NCBI GenBank assembly: GCA_017303935.1
Contig: JAFLBD010000001.1
Coordinates: 62,001-126,000 of the forward strand
Direction of reading: 5' to 3'
Source: Armatimonadota bacterium
GTDB lineage: Bacteria > Armatimonadota > Fimbriimonadia > Fimbriimonadales > Fimbriimonadaceae
DNA: 64,000 bases
Part shown: in pieces, positions 17,652-26,675 of the stretch
Position numbering within the stretch: position 1 is the stretch's first letter
Layout of the letters: every line of letters begins with the position of its first letter
The notes under the pieces: model-generated
The model's input: the letters and a program-made list of their open reading frames with translations, nothing else
The model's database searches: none
Told to the model about the DNA's origin: nothing
Translations under genes and position numbers: made by a program

Positions 17652-18356
17652 ATGAAATCGAAAGTCTTTTCTCTCGCAATTGGACTTGTTAGCTCCCACA
17701 CCATGTCGATGGCACAAACTCCATCAGTCAGCTACAAGCGAACCTATTTGAACACGCCTTCTACCCAGTGTTCATACTCCACGCCGGTCTTTAAAGGCAC
17801 TTCAGAATTCATTCGGTTTCTGAACAAATCATTCTCGGGTCAGGCACACGGTTGGGCGGATGTCTTCAATGCGGAGAACAAGGAAATGGTGATGGGCAGA
17901 AAAAACGAATTCGATTCCAAGACGACGATTTCGCTTCTGACACCCACGCTTGTGAGCGGATTGTCCACAAACTTCTATGATACGGGCGGCGCCCATCCAG
18001 GAATCTGGTTCTTTGTGCACAACTATGGCTATCTAGGAGGCAAGCCTGCGATCATCCGATTGTCAGACTTGTGTAAACCCAAAATGGATATAGCGTCGAC
18101 GTTTAGTCCCGCCATTCTCAATGAGTTGCGCTATCGAGAAGCCGAATGGGTGATGAACGGCGAACTAACCGAAATCAATCCGCAACTGCTGGAGACATTT
18201 ATCTTGACGCCAACCTCGATCGTCTGGATCATCCCTCCTTACGAAGCCGGTCCCTGGGCACAAGGCACCTTCGAGATCAAATTTCCGCTTTCAAAGTTCG
18301 CTCAAGCATGGAACCCGTCCGGACCACTTAGTGAAATTATTCAGGCAAGCGAATAA
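17652..18356 (+). CDS. Secreted DUF3298 (RsiV-like) protein
   Basis: 234 aa with a signal peptide ending around SMAQ. The pattern TNFYDTGGAHPGIWFFVHNYGY followed by a LSDLC strand, and the C-terminal IPPYEAGPWAQGTFEIKFPLSKF, matches DUF3298, the extracytoplasmic domain of anti-sigma factor RsiV (which binds lysozyme). Here there is no cytoplasmic or transmembrane anti-sigma part, so it is probably a free periplasmic protein. Convergent with nhaA, 13 nt between stops. Confidence 0.65.
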   Translation: MKSKVFSLAIGLVSSHTMSMAQTPSVSYKRTYLNTPSTQCSYSTPVFKGTSEFIRFLNKSFSGQAHGWADVFNAENKEMVMGRKNEFDSKTTISLLTPTLVSGLSTNFYDTGGAHPGIWFFVHNYGYLGGKPAIIRLSDLCKPKMDIASTFSPAILNELRYREAEWVMNGELTEINPQLLETFILTPTSIVWIIPPYEAGPWAQGTFEIKFPLSKFAQAWNPSGPLSEIIQASE

Positions 18357-18369
18357 TTCGAAATCTGAA

Positions 18370-19695
18370 CTACTCTTGAGGCTCTGGGCTATTGCGGGTA
18401 CTCCATCGAATGAGGATGCTCCCGAGGATTGCCGCGACGATTGACGCCGCGAAAATACCAAGTTTGCTACTCTCCAGGTGGATCGGATTTTCAAAGGCAA
18501 GTCCGGAAATAAAGATTGCCATCGTAAATCCGATTCCTCCGAGGGCGGCAATCCCGGCGATATGGCTCATGTTCAGCCCTTCGGGCAGCTCGGCAACTTT
18601 GAGTTTCTGAGCAAATAGTGAGAATAACAAGATCCCGATCAGCTTGCCTATGACCAGCCCGAAAAATACTCCAAAAATAATTCGAAAATCGTACTGGCCA
18701 CCAGGCGACAGCGTCACGCCGCTGTTGCCGAATGCAAACAGAGGCAGCATTAAGTACGCGACCCAAGGATGCAAAATGTGGGTCATGCGCAACATCGGAG
18801 AGTTCACGGACTCCAGATTGGTTTCAAGAACCTGCAACGCGCTACTCTGCTCTTCGTTGATCATCGGCGAACGATCTGCGGGCGCAGAGGATTCGAACTC
18901 ATCGAGTAATCCTCGTGCACGGGACAGGAACTTTGGTCCGTCGATTCTCGAACTAGCCGGAATGGCAAGCGCGGCAAGCACTCCCGCTACAGTGGTGTGC
19001 AGCCCGGAGAGTAGCGTGAAGTACCAAAGCCCCACAAATAACAACGTGTAAGTGAGCAAATTGCGGGATCCCATGGCATTCAGTCCGACCATCAGTAGCC
19101 ACGCCGCGAGTGCGGAGAGGAGAGCCATGATGTTCAGCCCGCCGCTGTAAAAGAGAGCGATCAGAAGCACCGCACCAATATCATCGATAATCGCAATAGC
19201 TGTCAGCAGAACCTTGAGCGACGTAGGCACTCGGTTACCCGCCAGCGCAAAGATGCCCAACGCAAACGCAATGTCAGTGGCAGTAGGCACGCCCCATCCG
19301 CGCAATGTAGGTTGCCCGGCATTGATGGCAAAGTAGATCAGCGCCGGTGCCACCATCCCCCCCAGCGCGGCAAAAAGTGGCATCAAGGCTTTTCTTGGAG
19401 TCGAAATCTCTCCAACCAATAGTTCGCGTTTGATTTCGAGCCCAACGAGCAGGAAAACAATCGACATTAAGCCTTCGTTGAGCCAAAAGTGAGCGTCCTT
19501 TTTGAACGTGAAGTCGCCGAACTGGAATCCGAATTTGGTATGCCAAAGCTCAAAATAATGAGCAGACCACGGCGAATTTGCCCAGGCAAACGCCAACACG
19601 CTCGCAATGATCAGCAGGAAACCGCTGCTTGCTTGCTGCGAGGCGAATCGTTGGAACGGCGAAAGAGCCCGCTCTACCAAGGTTGGCCTGGACAT
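18370..19695 (-). CDS. nhaA: Na+/H+ antiporter NhaA
   Basis: 441 aa, about 12 membrane helices. Family motifs are intact: FFLLVGLEIKREL-like IVFLLVGLEIKRELL, the unwound-helix motif PTATDIAFALGI, and the ion-binding pair in AIAIIDDIGAVL. It exports Na+ in exchange for protons at alkaline pH. It starts 31 nt after the acyl-CoA hydrolase stop, so it may be the last gene of the long minus-strand operon. A longer loop (DEFESSAPADRSPMINEEQ) separates the two halves. Confidence 0.94.
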   Translation of the reverse strand: MSRPTLVERALSPFQRFASQQASSGFLLIIASVLAFAWANSPWSAHYFELWHTKFGFQFGDFTFKKDAHFWLNEGLMSIVFLLVGLEIKRELLVGEISTPRKALMPLFAALGGMVAPALIYFAINAGQPTLRGWGVPTATDIAFALGIFALAGNRVPTSLKVLLTAIAIIDDIGAVLLIALFYSGGLNIMALLSALAAWLLMVGLNAMGSRNLLTYTLLFVGLWYFTLLSGLHTTVAGVLAALAIPASSRIDGPKFLSRARGLLDEFESSAPADRSPMINEEQSSALQVLETNLESVNSPMLRMTHILHPWVAYLMLPLFAFGNSGVTLSPGGQYDFRIIFGVFFGLVIGKLIGILLFSLFAQKLKVAELPEGLNMSHIAGIAALGGIGFTMAIFISGLAFENPIHLESSKLGIFAASIVAAILGSILIRWSTRNSPEPQE

Positions 19696-19726
19696 AAGCT
19701 ATTTTGGCACTTCCAGGCCGTAACTT

Positions 19727-21037
19727 CTAGCGATGGAAGCGATCGAACGCGTCCCTTTCGAGCTGTTCGCGATGATCAGGATGTGCGACCGAGATCAACG
19801 CGGTGGCTCTTTGCCGTAGATTCTTGCCGTAAAGATCAGCCACGCCGTATTCGGTGACGACGTAATGCACGTGCGCCCGAGTGGTCACCACACCCGCGCC
19901 TTCGTTGAGCACAGGAACGATTCGGCTGTGTCCTTTCTTCGTGGTGCTCGGCAAGGCAAAAATCGGCTTTCCACCTTGACTCAAGCTGGCGCCACGTACA
20001 AAGTCCATCTGGCCACCGACTCCGCTGAACATCCGCTTTCCAATCGAGTCCGCGCAAACTTGGCCCGTCAGATCAATTTCGATCGCGCTGTTGATGGCCG
20101 TCATTTTGCTGAGCTTGCGAATAACGCTGGTGTCGTTCACATAGCCAATGTCTAGCAGCTGAACAAACGGGTTGTCATTGACGAAATCGTAGAGTCTCTG
20201 TGAGCCAGAAACGAACCCGGCGACGATCCGGCCAGGGTGAATGCGCTTATGCTGATTGGTGATAACGCCGTTTTCAACGAGGTCAACCACGCCATCGCTG
20301 AACATCTCGGTATGAATGCCCAGTTCTTTGTGGCTATGAAGTGCGGCAAGAACCGCATTCGGAATCGCGCCGATCCCCATTTGGAGACAGGCCCCATTTT
20401 CGATCAGCTCAGCCACGTTCTTTCCAATTTTCGTCTCGATCTCGTCGCTGGGTGTCGCTGGATGCACCATGAGTGGTTCGTCTACCCAGATGCAGTCGTC
20501 GAATTTCGAAATATGGAAGTTGCCATCGCCGTGCGTGCGCGGCATGTGTGGGTTGATCTGGGCAACCACTCGCTTCGCAGATTGAACAGCCGCAACTGCG
20601 GTATCAACACTGACTCCGAGTGAGCAGAAGCCGTGTCGATCCGGTGCCGACACCGTGATGAAGGCCACATCCAGAGGCAAAACCCCGCGCCGGAACATGT
20701 TCGGAATCTCGCTCAGAAATACAGGCACATAGTCTCCTCGGCCCTCGTTGACCGCGCCGCGCAGGTTGCCACCGATGAAAAGGTTGTTGACAAAGAAGCT
20801 CTCGGCAACCTCAGGTGCCGCATAGATAGCCTCCCCTTCGGTGTGCAAATGGACAATTTCGACATCGCGAAGTTCACTCGCTCGGTCGACGAGTGCCTCG
20901 ATGAGCTTGGTCGGGGTCGCAGCCATGCCGTGGAAGAAAACGCGGTCGCCGGATTTGACACATTTGACCGCTTGATCGGCAGTACTGAGTTTAAAGAGTG
21001 GTGAGAGTGAAGGTACGGTGGGCGTCGAACTAGACAT
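19727..21037 (-). CDS. Acetyl-CoA hydrolase/acyl-CoA transferase
   Basis: 436 aa, family I CoA-transferase of the acetyl-CoA hydrolase / 4-hydroxybutyrate CoA-transferase group. Visible: SGDRVFFHGMAATP, the catalytic Glu in LGIHTEMFSDG, the SGVGGQMDFVRGA glycine loop and RAHVHYVVTEYGVADLYGK. It moves CoA between acetate and another acyl group or hydrolyses acyl-CoA; the donor cannot be read from sequence. It lies 44 nt downstream of the VWA gene and 31 nt upstream of nhaA on the same strand. Confidence 0.88.
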   Translation of the reverse strand: MSSSTPTVPSLSPLFKLSTADQAVKCVKSGDRVFFHGMAATPTKLIEALVDRASELRDVEIVHLHTEGEAIYAAPEVAESFFVNNLFIGGNLRGAVNEGRGDYVPVFLSEIPNMFRRGVLPLDVAFITVSAPDRHGFCSLGVSVDTAVAAVQSAKRVVAQINPHMPRTHGDGNFHISKFDDCIWVDEPLMVHPATPSDEIETKIGKNVAELIENGACLQMGIGAIPNAVLAALHSHKELGIHTEMFSDGVVDLVENGVITNQHKRIHPGRIVAGFVSGSQRLYDFVNDNPFVQLLDIGYVNDTSVIRKLSKMTAINSAIEIDLTGQVCADSIGKRMFSGVGGQMDFVRGASLSQGGKPIFALPSTTKKGHSRIVPVLNEGAGVVTTRAHVHYVVTEYGVADLYGKNLRQRATALISVAHPDHREQLERDAFDRFHR

Positions 21038-21081
21038 TTACAGTTCCAATTTTCGACAATCGAACCTGAAATTCCTTCCGA

Positions 21082-22173
21082 TTAGCTCGGAGAATGATTG
21101 TAAGTCAGGGTCATGAACCAATCCGGGAATTGGTCCGGGGTGAGCCCGCAACTCGGAATGCCGAATTCCGCCAGTTTATAAGCAAGGGCACGATCGAATT
21201 CTGGTGTGCCGGATTCACTGAGCGCGAGTAGGATCGAAAAATTGACCCCGCGCTCCACAATTTCATGCGCGATCTTTTCCGTCAGCGCCCGATTTCCGCC
21301 ATCGAAGAGATCACTGATCAAAATCAGCGTTGTATTGGTCGGATCATCAATCAGAGAATCTACAAACTGGAGCGCAGGCGCGATGTCAGTACCGCCGCCC
21401 AGTTGCGCAGCGAACAGCGCTTGAACCGGATCTTCGACGTGAGCTGTGAGGTCTACGATCGAAGTGTCAAACGCGATGAGGCGAACATCGTTCCCTGGCA
21501 GTTGTGCAATAGCCGAAGCATAGATGGTCGTGAAAATGACGCTCTCTGCCATCGACCCGCTTTGATCGATCAAGATCACAATCTTCCGGCTTTGCCTGGA
21601 TCGGCGAGGTCGCCCATACAACTTGGTAGGAACAATGGTCTGACTTTCAGGCAAGTAGGTCCCCAAGATTTGCTTGATCGTTCTGTGCCAGTCAATATCG
21701 GACAATTTTGGACTCTTGAGTCGCCGTGAGGCTTCCCGCTGTCCCAGCAGAGTCTGCAATAGGTTCGGTCGGATCTTTGCTTCGATCTGCTTGGCAATGT
21801 GCGAAATGACTTCGCGCGCAGCATCCAGTGCCTTGGGCTTCAGCGAATTGGATAGATTCAGCAGCGTGGCCGCAAGCTGAACATCGGGCTGGAGCGTCCG
21901 GATGATCGCAGGATCACCCAACAACTTCTCAACTCCGAGCCGATCTATGGCGTCCTTTTGGATCAGCTCAACTGCCGATGGGGGAAACAACTTTCGAACA
22001 TCGCCCAACCACTTGGATACCGTTGGCTGGCTACTGTGAAGGCTCCCGCGCCGATCGGAATGATAAAGCACATCCAAGCAATCCGCCATCGACTGCATCG
22101 ACGCATCGAGTTCCTGATCGATGCTTGGGTCGCTCCCCAATATGAATCGCCATCTGGCTTGTTCAGTTGTCAA
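21082..22173 (-). CDS. VWA-domain protein, YehP-like
   Basis: 363 aa. The C-terminal half is a von Willebrand A domain with complete MIDAS: DQSGS (203-207), the Thr of LGGGTDIAPAL and the Asp of LISDLFDGG. The helical N-terminal half includes RRGSLHSSQPTVSKWLGDVRKLFP, a feature of the YehP group. TTG start at 22173 overlaps the DUF5682 stop by 4 nt and has GGAGGA 9 nt upstream. In related MoxR systems the VWA protein is thought to be an adaptor that links the AAA+ ring to its target through a bound metal; that role is assumed here from family context. Confidence 0.85.
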   Translation of the reverse strand: MTTEQARWRFILGSDPSIDQELDASMQSMADCLDVLYHSDRRGSLHSSQPTVSKWLGDVRKLFPPSAVELIQKDAIDRLGVEKLLGDPAIIRTLQPDVQLAATLLNLSNSLKPKALDAAREVISHIAKQIEAKIRPNLLQTLLGQREASRRLKSPKLSDIDWHRTIKQILGTYLPESQTIVPTKLYGRPRRSRQSRKIVILIDQSGSMAESVIFTTIYASAIAQLPGNDVRLIAFDTSIVDLTAHVEDPVQALFAAQLGGGTDIAPALQFVDSLIDDPTNTTLILISDLFDGGNRALTEKIAHEIVERGVNFSILLALSESGTPEFDRALAYKLAEFGIPSCGLTPDQFPDWFMTLTYNHSPS

Positions 22174-24305
22174 GTGTCTGCTTCCTCCGTATCCAAGAGT
22201 GCGTCTAGAATCGATGACGTGAACGTGGGAGCGCTATTTTGTTTGGCGACCTCGCCTCTCGGAAAGATGATTGCTCGCAGAGATTCTCGTTCGCCAGGTG
22301 GAATGTCGGCAAAGCTGGCAACGAGCGCCGGCGAACACTCAATAAATTTCTCCCCGTCTAAATCTCTCACAAATTGACGAACAGATTCAAAGATTTCAGG
22401 CCGGTGAATCAAAATCGCCGCCGATCCATTCAAAAATCCTCCGAGCCATTGACTCGAATCAATCACCGGGCAAGACGGCGAAAACTCAAAACTCATGCGA
22501 TTGACAAGTTCGGGCTGATCGAGGTCTGCGATCCTTGTTGCGAATCCTCGAACAACAGGTGAAACGCTTGGATCAGCGACCAGTTCTGCGATCGCGGTTT
22601 CTAGCGGCGAAATCAGTTCGGGTTGTTTGGTCGCGCGTACCACCAGCAAGCAAGGGTTAACCATCTCAATCAGGTGCTTCGATGCCTCAAAATCGGCCCC
22701 GAGGAATCCAAATCTAAGATGAATATGGATTCGATCGACCAATCCGCGAAGGATTTTTTGAGTTGATTCGTGATTCTGGGGCGAGAGCCGACCATACATG
22801 AGGACCCGGCAGAGTGGTGGCACAATTCTTAGCCAATCCTCGAGCGAAGAAGACTGAGCGGCCAGGCTCTTGACGACGTCCGTGATTGGGTCAATCGCTC
22901 GCGAAAGCTCTGCTCTGAGGGCAAGCAACAGGCATTCGCAAACAGCGCTCATCGATTCGCTGGACCGGGCTCGATCAATCAAAATTGCCGTGGAAGCAGA
23001 TTCGATCGTCGCGCCGAACCTCCCCGCGGAAATCAAACCGATTTCGGTTTCAGGATGCCACATCAGCTCCCAGAGTTCATGAAAATTGCCATCACCTCGT
23101 CGGCCATCTTGGAGCCTAGCCCATCCCAATCCAAGTGCCACAGTTCGAGAGAGAAAGAGGCTCTTTTCCTGGTCCCGAGGTTCGCGATTGTCAAGAAGTA
23201 AGTCCGATTGTGAAGAGTCAACTTTGATTCTCAATCGCTTGGCTGTAGCTTGAAACTCTATTTGAAGTGGCTGGCGAAATCCACATGGAGGCAGCTGACC
23301 AACTCGCTCGCCGACCAGCAATTGAGTTTCGATTGCCGCGTAATCCTGGCGGTTTCCGTGGCAACACACGGCCAAAATCGCTTCCTCAAGTTCTGCTAGT
23401 CCGGGTTCAGCCAAGCCTCGAAGATTGGAGAGGGAATTGGCGAGCAATGCCGCTTCCACCGATTGGCTCGGGCCAGAAGGTCGTCCGGATTCGCGGAGGA
23501 GATGGCTCCCCCGGCTGACCCAAATTGCAGTTCGTTTGTCGGAGTCTGGGACAGAGTTCACCAGCTCGTAGAATGCGGGCGACCTCAATCCGGCGCCATA
23601 TCCCGACTGAACATGAAGACGCGCATTGCTCCAAGGCACCCAAGTGGAAATGGTCTTCTTGGGTTCGGGCAGTTCTGGAAGTTCGCTCGATTCCCATCGC
23701 TCCAATGCGGGAGCATGCCAGGCTCCGCAGATAACCGCAATTCTCTTTGCGCCCGATTTCATGGTTTTGGCGATTTCATGGCACATCCACCTCTCTCGAA
23801 TATCGAGTTCAAGCTGATCCGTCTCTTGCCGAATGTGCCCCATGATTTCAGAGATCGCCGAGAAATGACCCTCATCTGATCCTGCACGTTCGACATACTT
23901 ATCCCACCAGACTTCGCCGGAAATTTCCCCCGATTCTTGGGCAATCATGGCCAAGGGATCAGCGGAATTCAGTCCCCTTTCCTTGGCACTCTTCTGACAC
24001 GAGATACCAAATGGAAGATCAATGAATCGAACTGGAGTGCCAATTTGGCAAGCATAAATCATCGCCTTCCACTCAGGCGAATATTCGGTGAAAGGGGCGA
24101 ACGAGGCCACCTCTGGTTCCTCCTCTAGATACTGCAGAATTGCGACCGGGGGCTTTGCGTGAAGAGCAATCTCCGGCACAATCGCACTCGACGAATCGGA
24201 GGGTCCCTCGATCAAAATGGCATCCCAATGCGATTTGCATAGAGCAGCAAAGAGCTTCTTTGCTGACCCTGGGCCGTGGTGCCTAATGCCGAAGATTTCA
24301 ACCAT
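22170..24305 (-). CDS. DUF5682 family protein, YehM-like
   Basis: 711 aa. The start FGIRHHGPGSAKKL, the LIEGPSD at about residue 31 and ICGAWHAPALERWE at about 192 are hallmarks of DUF5682. His/Glu motifs in this order recall the TraB/EreA/GumN-like enzymes, so a hydrolytic active site is possible (inference). WWDKYVE near residue 133 is also typical of the family. The C-terminal 350 residues are helical without recognisable motifs. It sits between the MoxR and VWA genes as in E. coli yehL-yehM-yehP. The start codon falls within a copy of the ACCATTTGGT element. Confidence 0.8.
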   Translation of the reverse strand: MVEIFGIRHHGPGSAKKLFAALCKSHWDAILIEGPSDSSSAIVPEIALHAKPPVAILQYLEEEPEVASFAPFTEYSPEWKAMIYACQIGTPVRFIDLPFGISCQKSAKERGLNSADPLAMIAQESGEISGEVWWDKYVERAGSDEGHFSAISEIMGHIRQETDQLELDIRERWMCHEIAKTMKSGAKRIAVICGAWHAPALERWESSELPELPEPKKTISTWVPWSNARLHVQSGYGAGLRSPAFYELVNSVPDSDKRTAIWVSRGSHLLRESGRPSGPSQSVEAALLANSLSNLRGLAEPGLAELEEAILAVCCHGNRQDYAAIETQLLVGERVGQLPPCGFRQPLQIEFQATAKRLRIKVDSSQSDLLLDNREPRDQEKSLFLSRTVALGLGWARLQDGRRGDGNFHELWELMWHPETEIGLISAGRFGATIESASTAILIDRARSSESMSAVCECLLLALRAELSRAIDPITDVVKSLAAQSSSLEDWLRIVPPLCRVLMYGRLSPQNHESTQKILRGLVDRIHIHLRFGFLGADFEASKHLIEMVNPCLLVVRATKQPELISPLETAIAELVADPSVSPVVRGFATRIADLDQPELVNRMSFEFSPSCPVIDSSQWLGGFLNGSAAILIHRPEIFESVRQFVRDLDGEKFIECSPALVASFADIPPGERESLRAIIFPRGEVAKQNSAPTFTSSILDALLDTEEADT

Positions 24306-24310
24306 TTGGT
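24301..24310. repeat. Dispersed ACCATTTGGT element at a start codon
   Basis: Exact copy spanning the DUF5682 initiation codon and the last base of the MoxR stop; context CAACC-ATTT-GGTTA. First of four copies within 3.5 kb. Confidence 0.6.
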
Positions 24311-25398
24311 TAGTGATTTTTCAAATCTTCAATGCAGGCAGTATAGAGCTTGCCAAACGCCGTTCGGGTCTTCATGACGGTCTCCAAATACTCTAACCAA
24401 ATGGTTGAATCTTGTGACTGATCTCGCACAATCGAACCGTAAAGAGCCTGCGCTAGGATGGTTGGCGTGAACGTTCCATCGCCGAAGTGGGTCGCCATCG
24501 CAAGACTACTTTCTACTACGCCGATCGCTTCAGCTGTGCTCAGCGTCGCTGATGGCGACTTCAGTTTCACCTTGCCGTCAGCGGTTTTTCCTTCCCGCAA
24601 CTCGCGGAAAATCAGGAGGATTCGATTGATTTCGCCCTCGGAGCCGAGGATCGTCTTTTCGGCAACAGGTCCATTTCGCTCGATCACGCGGTCCGAAACG
24701 ATCTTGACTTCTTCTTCCAGAGTCGCGGGTAGAGGTAAGTGGACCGTATTGAAACGCCGTCTCAATGCGTGACTCAGATCGTGGACCCCTTTGTCACGAT
24801 CGTTAGCCGTCGCAATGACATTGAAGCCCCGAATCGCGGCAACCTCGCTTCCCAATTCAGGGATGGAGATCACTTTTTCACTCAAGGTCGTGATCAAACT
24901 ATCTTGAATCTCGCCGGGAATTCGAGTGATTTCCTCGAGCCGGGCGATCTTGCCAGATTCCATGGCGCGGAGAACGGGCGATGCTACCATGGATTCCGGC
25001 TTCGGCCCCTCAGCAATCAGCCGAGCGTAATTCCAACCGTAGCGAACAGCCGACTCATCCGTACCGGCCGTGCCCTGAACGAGGAGGCTGGAGTCGCCAC
25101 AAATCGCAGCGGCAAGCAATTCCGAAACCCATGTTTTGGCGGTCCCCGGAGTACCTACCAAGAGGAGTGCACGGTCAGTCACCAGTGTCGCGACAGCGAC
25201 TTCGATCAACTGCCGCGAACCAACATACTTTGGCGAAATTTCAAGTCCATCTCGCTTCGCACCAATGACGAAATCGACCACGGCTCGTGGCGACAATCGC
25301 CAGTTATCCGGACGCGACTTCGTGTCCGCTTTTGCCAGAGCCTCGAGCTCTTGCTGATATTGGATTTCGGCGCGTTGGCGCAAGACGTTTGGGAGCAT
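24310..25398 (-). CDS. MoxR-type AAA+ ATPase, YehL-like
   Basis: 362 aa. Walker A is VGTPGTAKTW (about 81-90), the Walker B region reads KIARLEEITRIP with Glu-Glu in place of Asp-Glu (as I recall for YehL-type members), then QDSLITTLSEKVISIPELG, sensor 1 IATANDRDKGVHDLS and the arginine finger ALRRRFN. A C-terminal lid region follows. It is expected to form a hexamer that remodels a target together with the VWA partner. ATG at 25398 overlaps the previous stop (TAATG). Confidence 0.88.
   Translation of the reverse strand: MLPNVLRQRAEIQYQQELEALAKADTKSRPDNWRLSPRAVVDFVIGAKRDGLEISPKYVGSRQLIEVAVATLVTDRALLLVGTPGTAKTWVSELLAAAICGDSSLLVQGTAGTDESAVRYGWNYARLIAEGPKPESMVASPVLRAMESGKIARLEEITRIPGEIQDSLITTLSEKVISIPELGSEVAAIRGFNVIATANDRDKGVHDLSHALRRRFNTVHLPLPATLEEEVKIVSDRVIERNGPVAEKTILGSEGEINRILLIFRELREGKTADGKVKLKSPSATLSTAEAIGVVESSLAMATHFGDGTFTPTILAQALYGSIVRDQSQDSTIWLEYLETVMKTRTAFGKLYTACIEDLKNH
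24396..24405. repeat. Dispersed ACCAAATGGT element
   Basis: Exact copy in the 3' part of the MoxR gene; context TAACC-AAAT-GGTTG. Here the reading frame encodes TIWLE, different from the QMV/HLV seen at most copies, which argues for a DNA-level signal. Confidence 0.6.
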
Positions 25399-26675
25399 TA
25401 CGAATTAGAATACGCCGCTTCGAGATGGATTCGCAATTGAACCTTCATGTAAAGATGCCGAACGCTCTCGCTGTTGGCTTGTAAACCACTTTTCGCCAAT
25501 TGCTCCAAGAGCCACTGGAGCCCATGTGTGCTGCAACCAACGGCCAAAGTCGGGCCTGTCAATGGGAGCCAGTAGATCCTCATTCGTCGAACCTCACCCG
25601 CCCAGTGGTTTAGAAGCGCCTTTTCGACCTCCTCCGACCAAGGCGCCATCGCACTCCATAGGCCAATGAGGTCATGGTCGGGGACGTGCGCACCGGGCTT
25701 ATTGAACCCGAGGCGATCAAAAACGATCTTCAGTTCGCTTGCTGGAAGCGCACTCCAGTCCTTTTCATAAATGAAAATTCTATCGCCCGAATGGGGAAGA
25801 TCCATCAGCGCAATCATCCTCTCTGACGTCGGATGATTCAGGGCGAAGTCTTTGACAACCAATTGATCGAAATACGACTTTGCATTCTTCGCGAATACTT
25901 TGAAATCGGGAACCAACACATCCAGATCATGCCGAGTCGCAATCTGGGCCAATATCGAATGGATACTCTCCCTTTCTCCAAGTTCAAATGGCCATATTTC
26001 CGCGGGCGTGCTCCATCGCTCGGGATTCTGGAAGCACTCATGCATCAGTCGGCTAGCGGCGAGCTGTTCATCCGTACCGCTCCGCCGAGCAAGATTCCGA
26101 ACGGCAAGCTGTCTTGTCGATGCCCTCCGGTCTAGTTTCAATTTTTCAAGAAGTTCATTTGGGGCATCGATTGGCCAGTTCGCCGCTAAGAAATCCCGCT
26201 CCGTCGGCTTCCACTTTTGGTATTCGGCTAGAGCTAGTTTCGTCGCGAGATCAGGCTGACTTTCGGCTGCAAGTAGGATCGAAATCATTCGGTCCTTTGA
26301 AGTCAACTCCGGTGGCACATGTTCCGATAAGTTGTTAATCAAAACAAGTCGACGCCACTGAGGATGTTGTTCGCAGAGCCACCTCCCGCGACTGCAAAAC
26401 TGCTTCCACAGCCTGCCAGCAGACTCCAAATTGAGTCGCTCCTTGCGCATGACCTCAGGAACGCATCCCGCAGGGATTCCATACCTTGATGCGAAGAATG
26501 AAAAGAGTTCGGAATGGCCTTTGTACGCGAATCCCATTAATTGCGAGACCCGTGCATTCTCCTCCAATCCAATAATTTCAAGATCACTAGGAATCAGTTG
26601 GCACTCAAACTTCGGCAAGTAGGCTCGTTCTGAGATTCGCCGTTTAACCATTTGGTCAATGAACTTTGAACTCAA
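25398..26675 (-). CDS. DUF5691-like protein of the MoxR module
   Basis: 425 aa, no enzyme motif. The stretch SKDRMISILLAAESQPDL and later LKLDRRASTRQLAVRNLARRSGTDEQL resembles the DUF5691 pattern, in which a HEAT-like helix carries LDDRSxxVRxxAxxLL. Such proteins accompany MoxR, DUF5682, VWA and SWIM genes in actinobacteria. TTG at 26675 is supported by GGAGGAG 7 nt upstream and by its 4-nt overlap with the previous stop. Likely a helical-repeat scaffold. Assignment to DUF5691 rests on context plus a weak match. Confidence 0.55.
   Translation of the reverse strand: MSSKFIDQMVKRRISERAYLPKFECQLIPSDLEIIGLEENARVSQLMGFAYKGHSELFSFFASRYGIPAGCVPEVMRKERLNLESAGRLWKQFCSRGRWLCEQHPQWRRLVLINNLSEHVPPELTSKDRMISILLAAESQPDLATKLALAEYQKWKPTERDFLAANWPIDAPNELLEKLKLDRRASTRQLAVRNLARRSGTDEQLAASRLMHECFQNPERWSTPAEIWPFELGERESIHSILAQIATRHDLDVLVPDFKVFAKNAKSYFDQLVVKDFALNHPTSERMIALMDLPHSGDRIFIYEKDWSALPASELKIVFDRLGFNKPGAHVPDHDLIGLWSAMAPWSEEVEKALLNHWAGEVRRMRIYWLPLTGPTLAVGCSTHGLQWLLEQLAKSGLQANSESVRHLYMKVQLRIHLEAAYSNS
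26647..26656. repeat. Dispersed ACCATTTGGT element
   Basis: Exact copy near the 5' end of the DUF5691-like gene; context TTTAACC-ATTT-GGTCAA. Codons read IDQMVKR. Confidence 0.6.

Noticed and set aside
18880-18905. tRNA T-loop-like GATTCGAACTC
   Set aside because: Inside nhaA, with no acceptor stem or anticodon arm nearby; a similar match at 37677 lies in mqnA.
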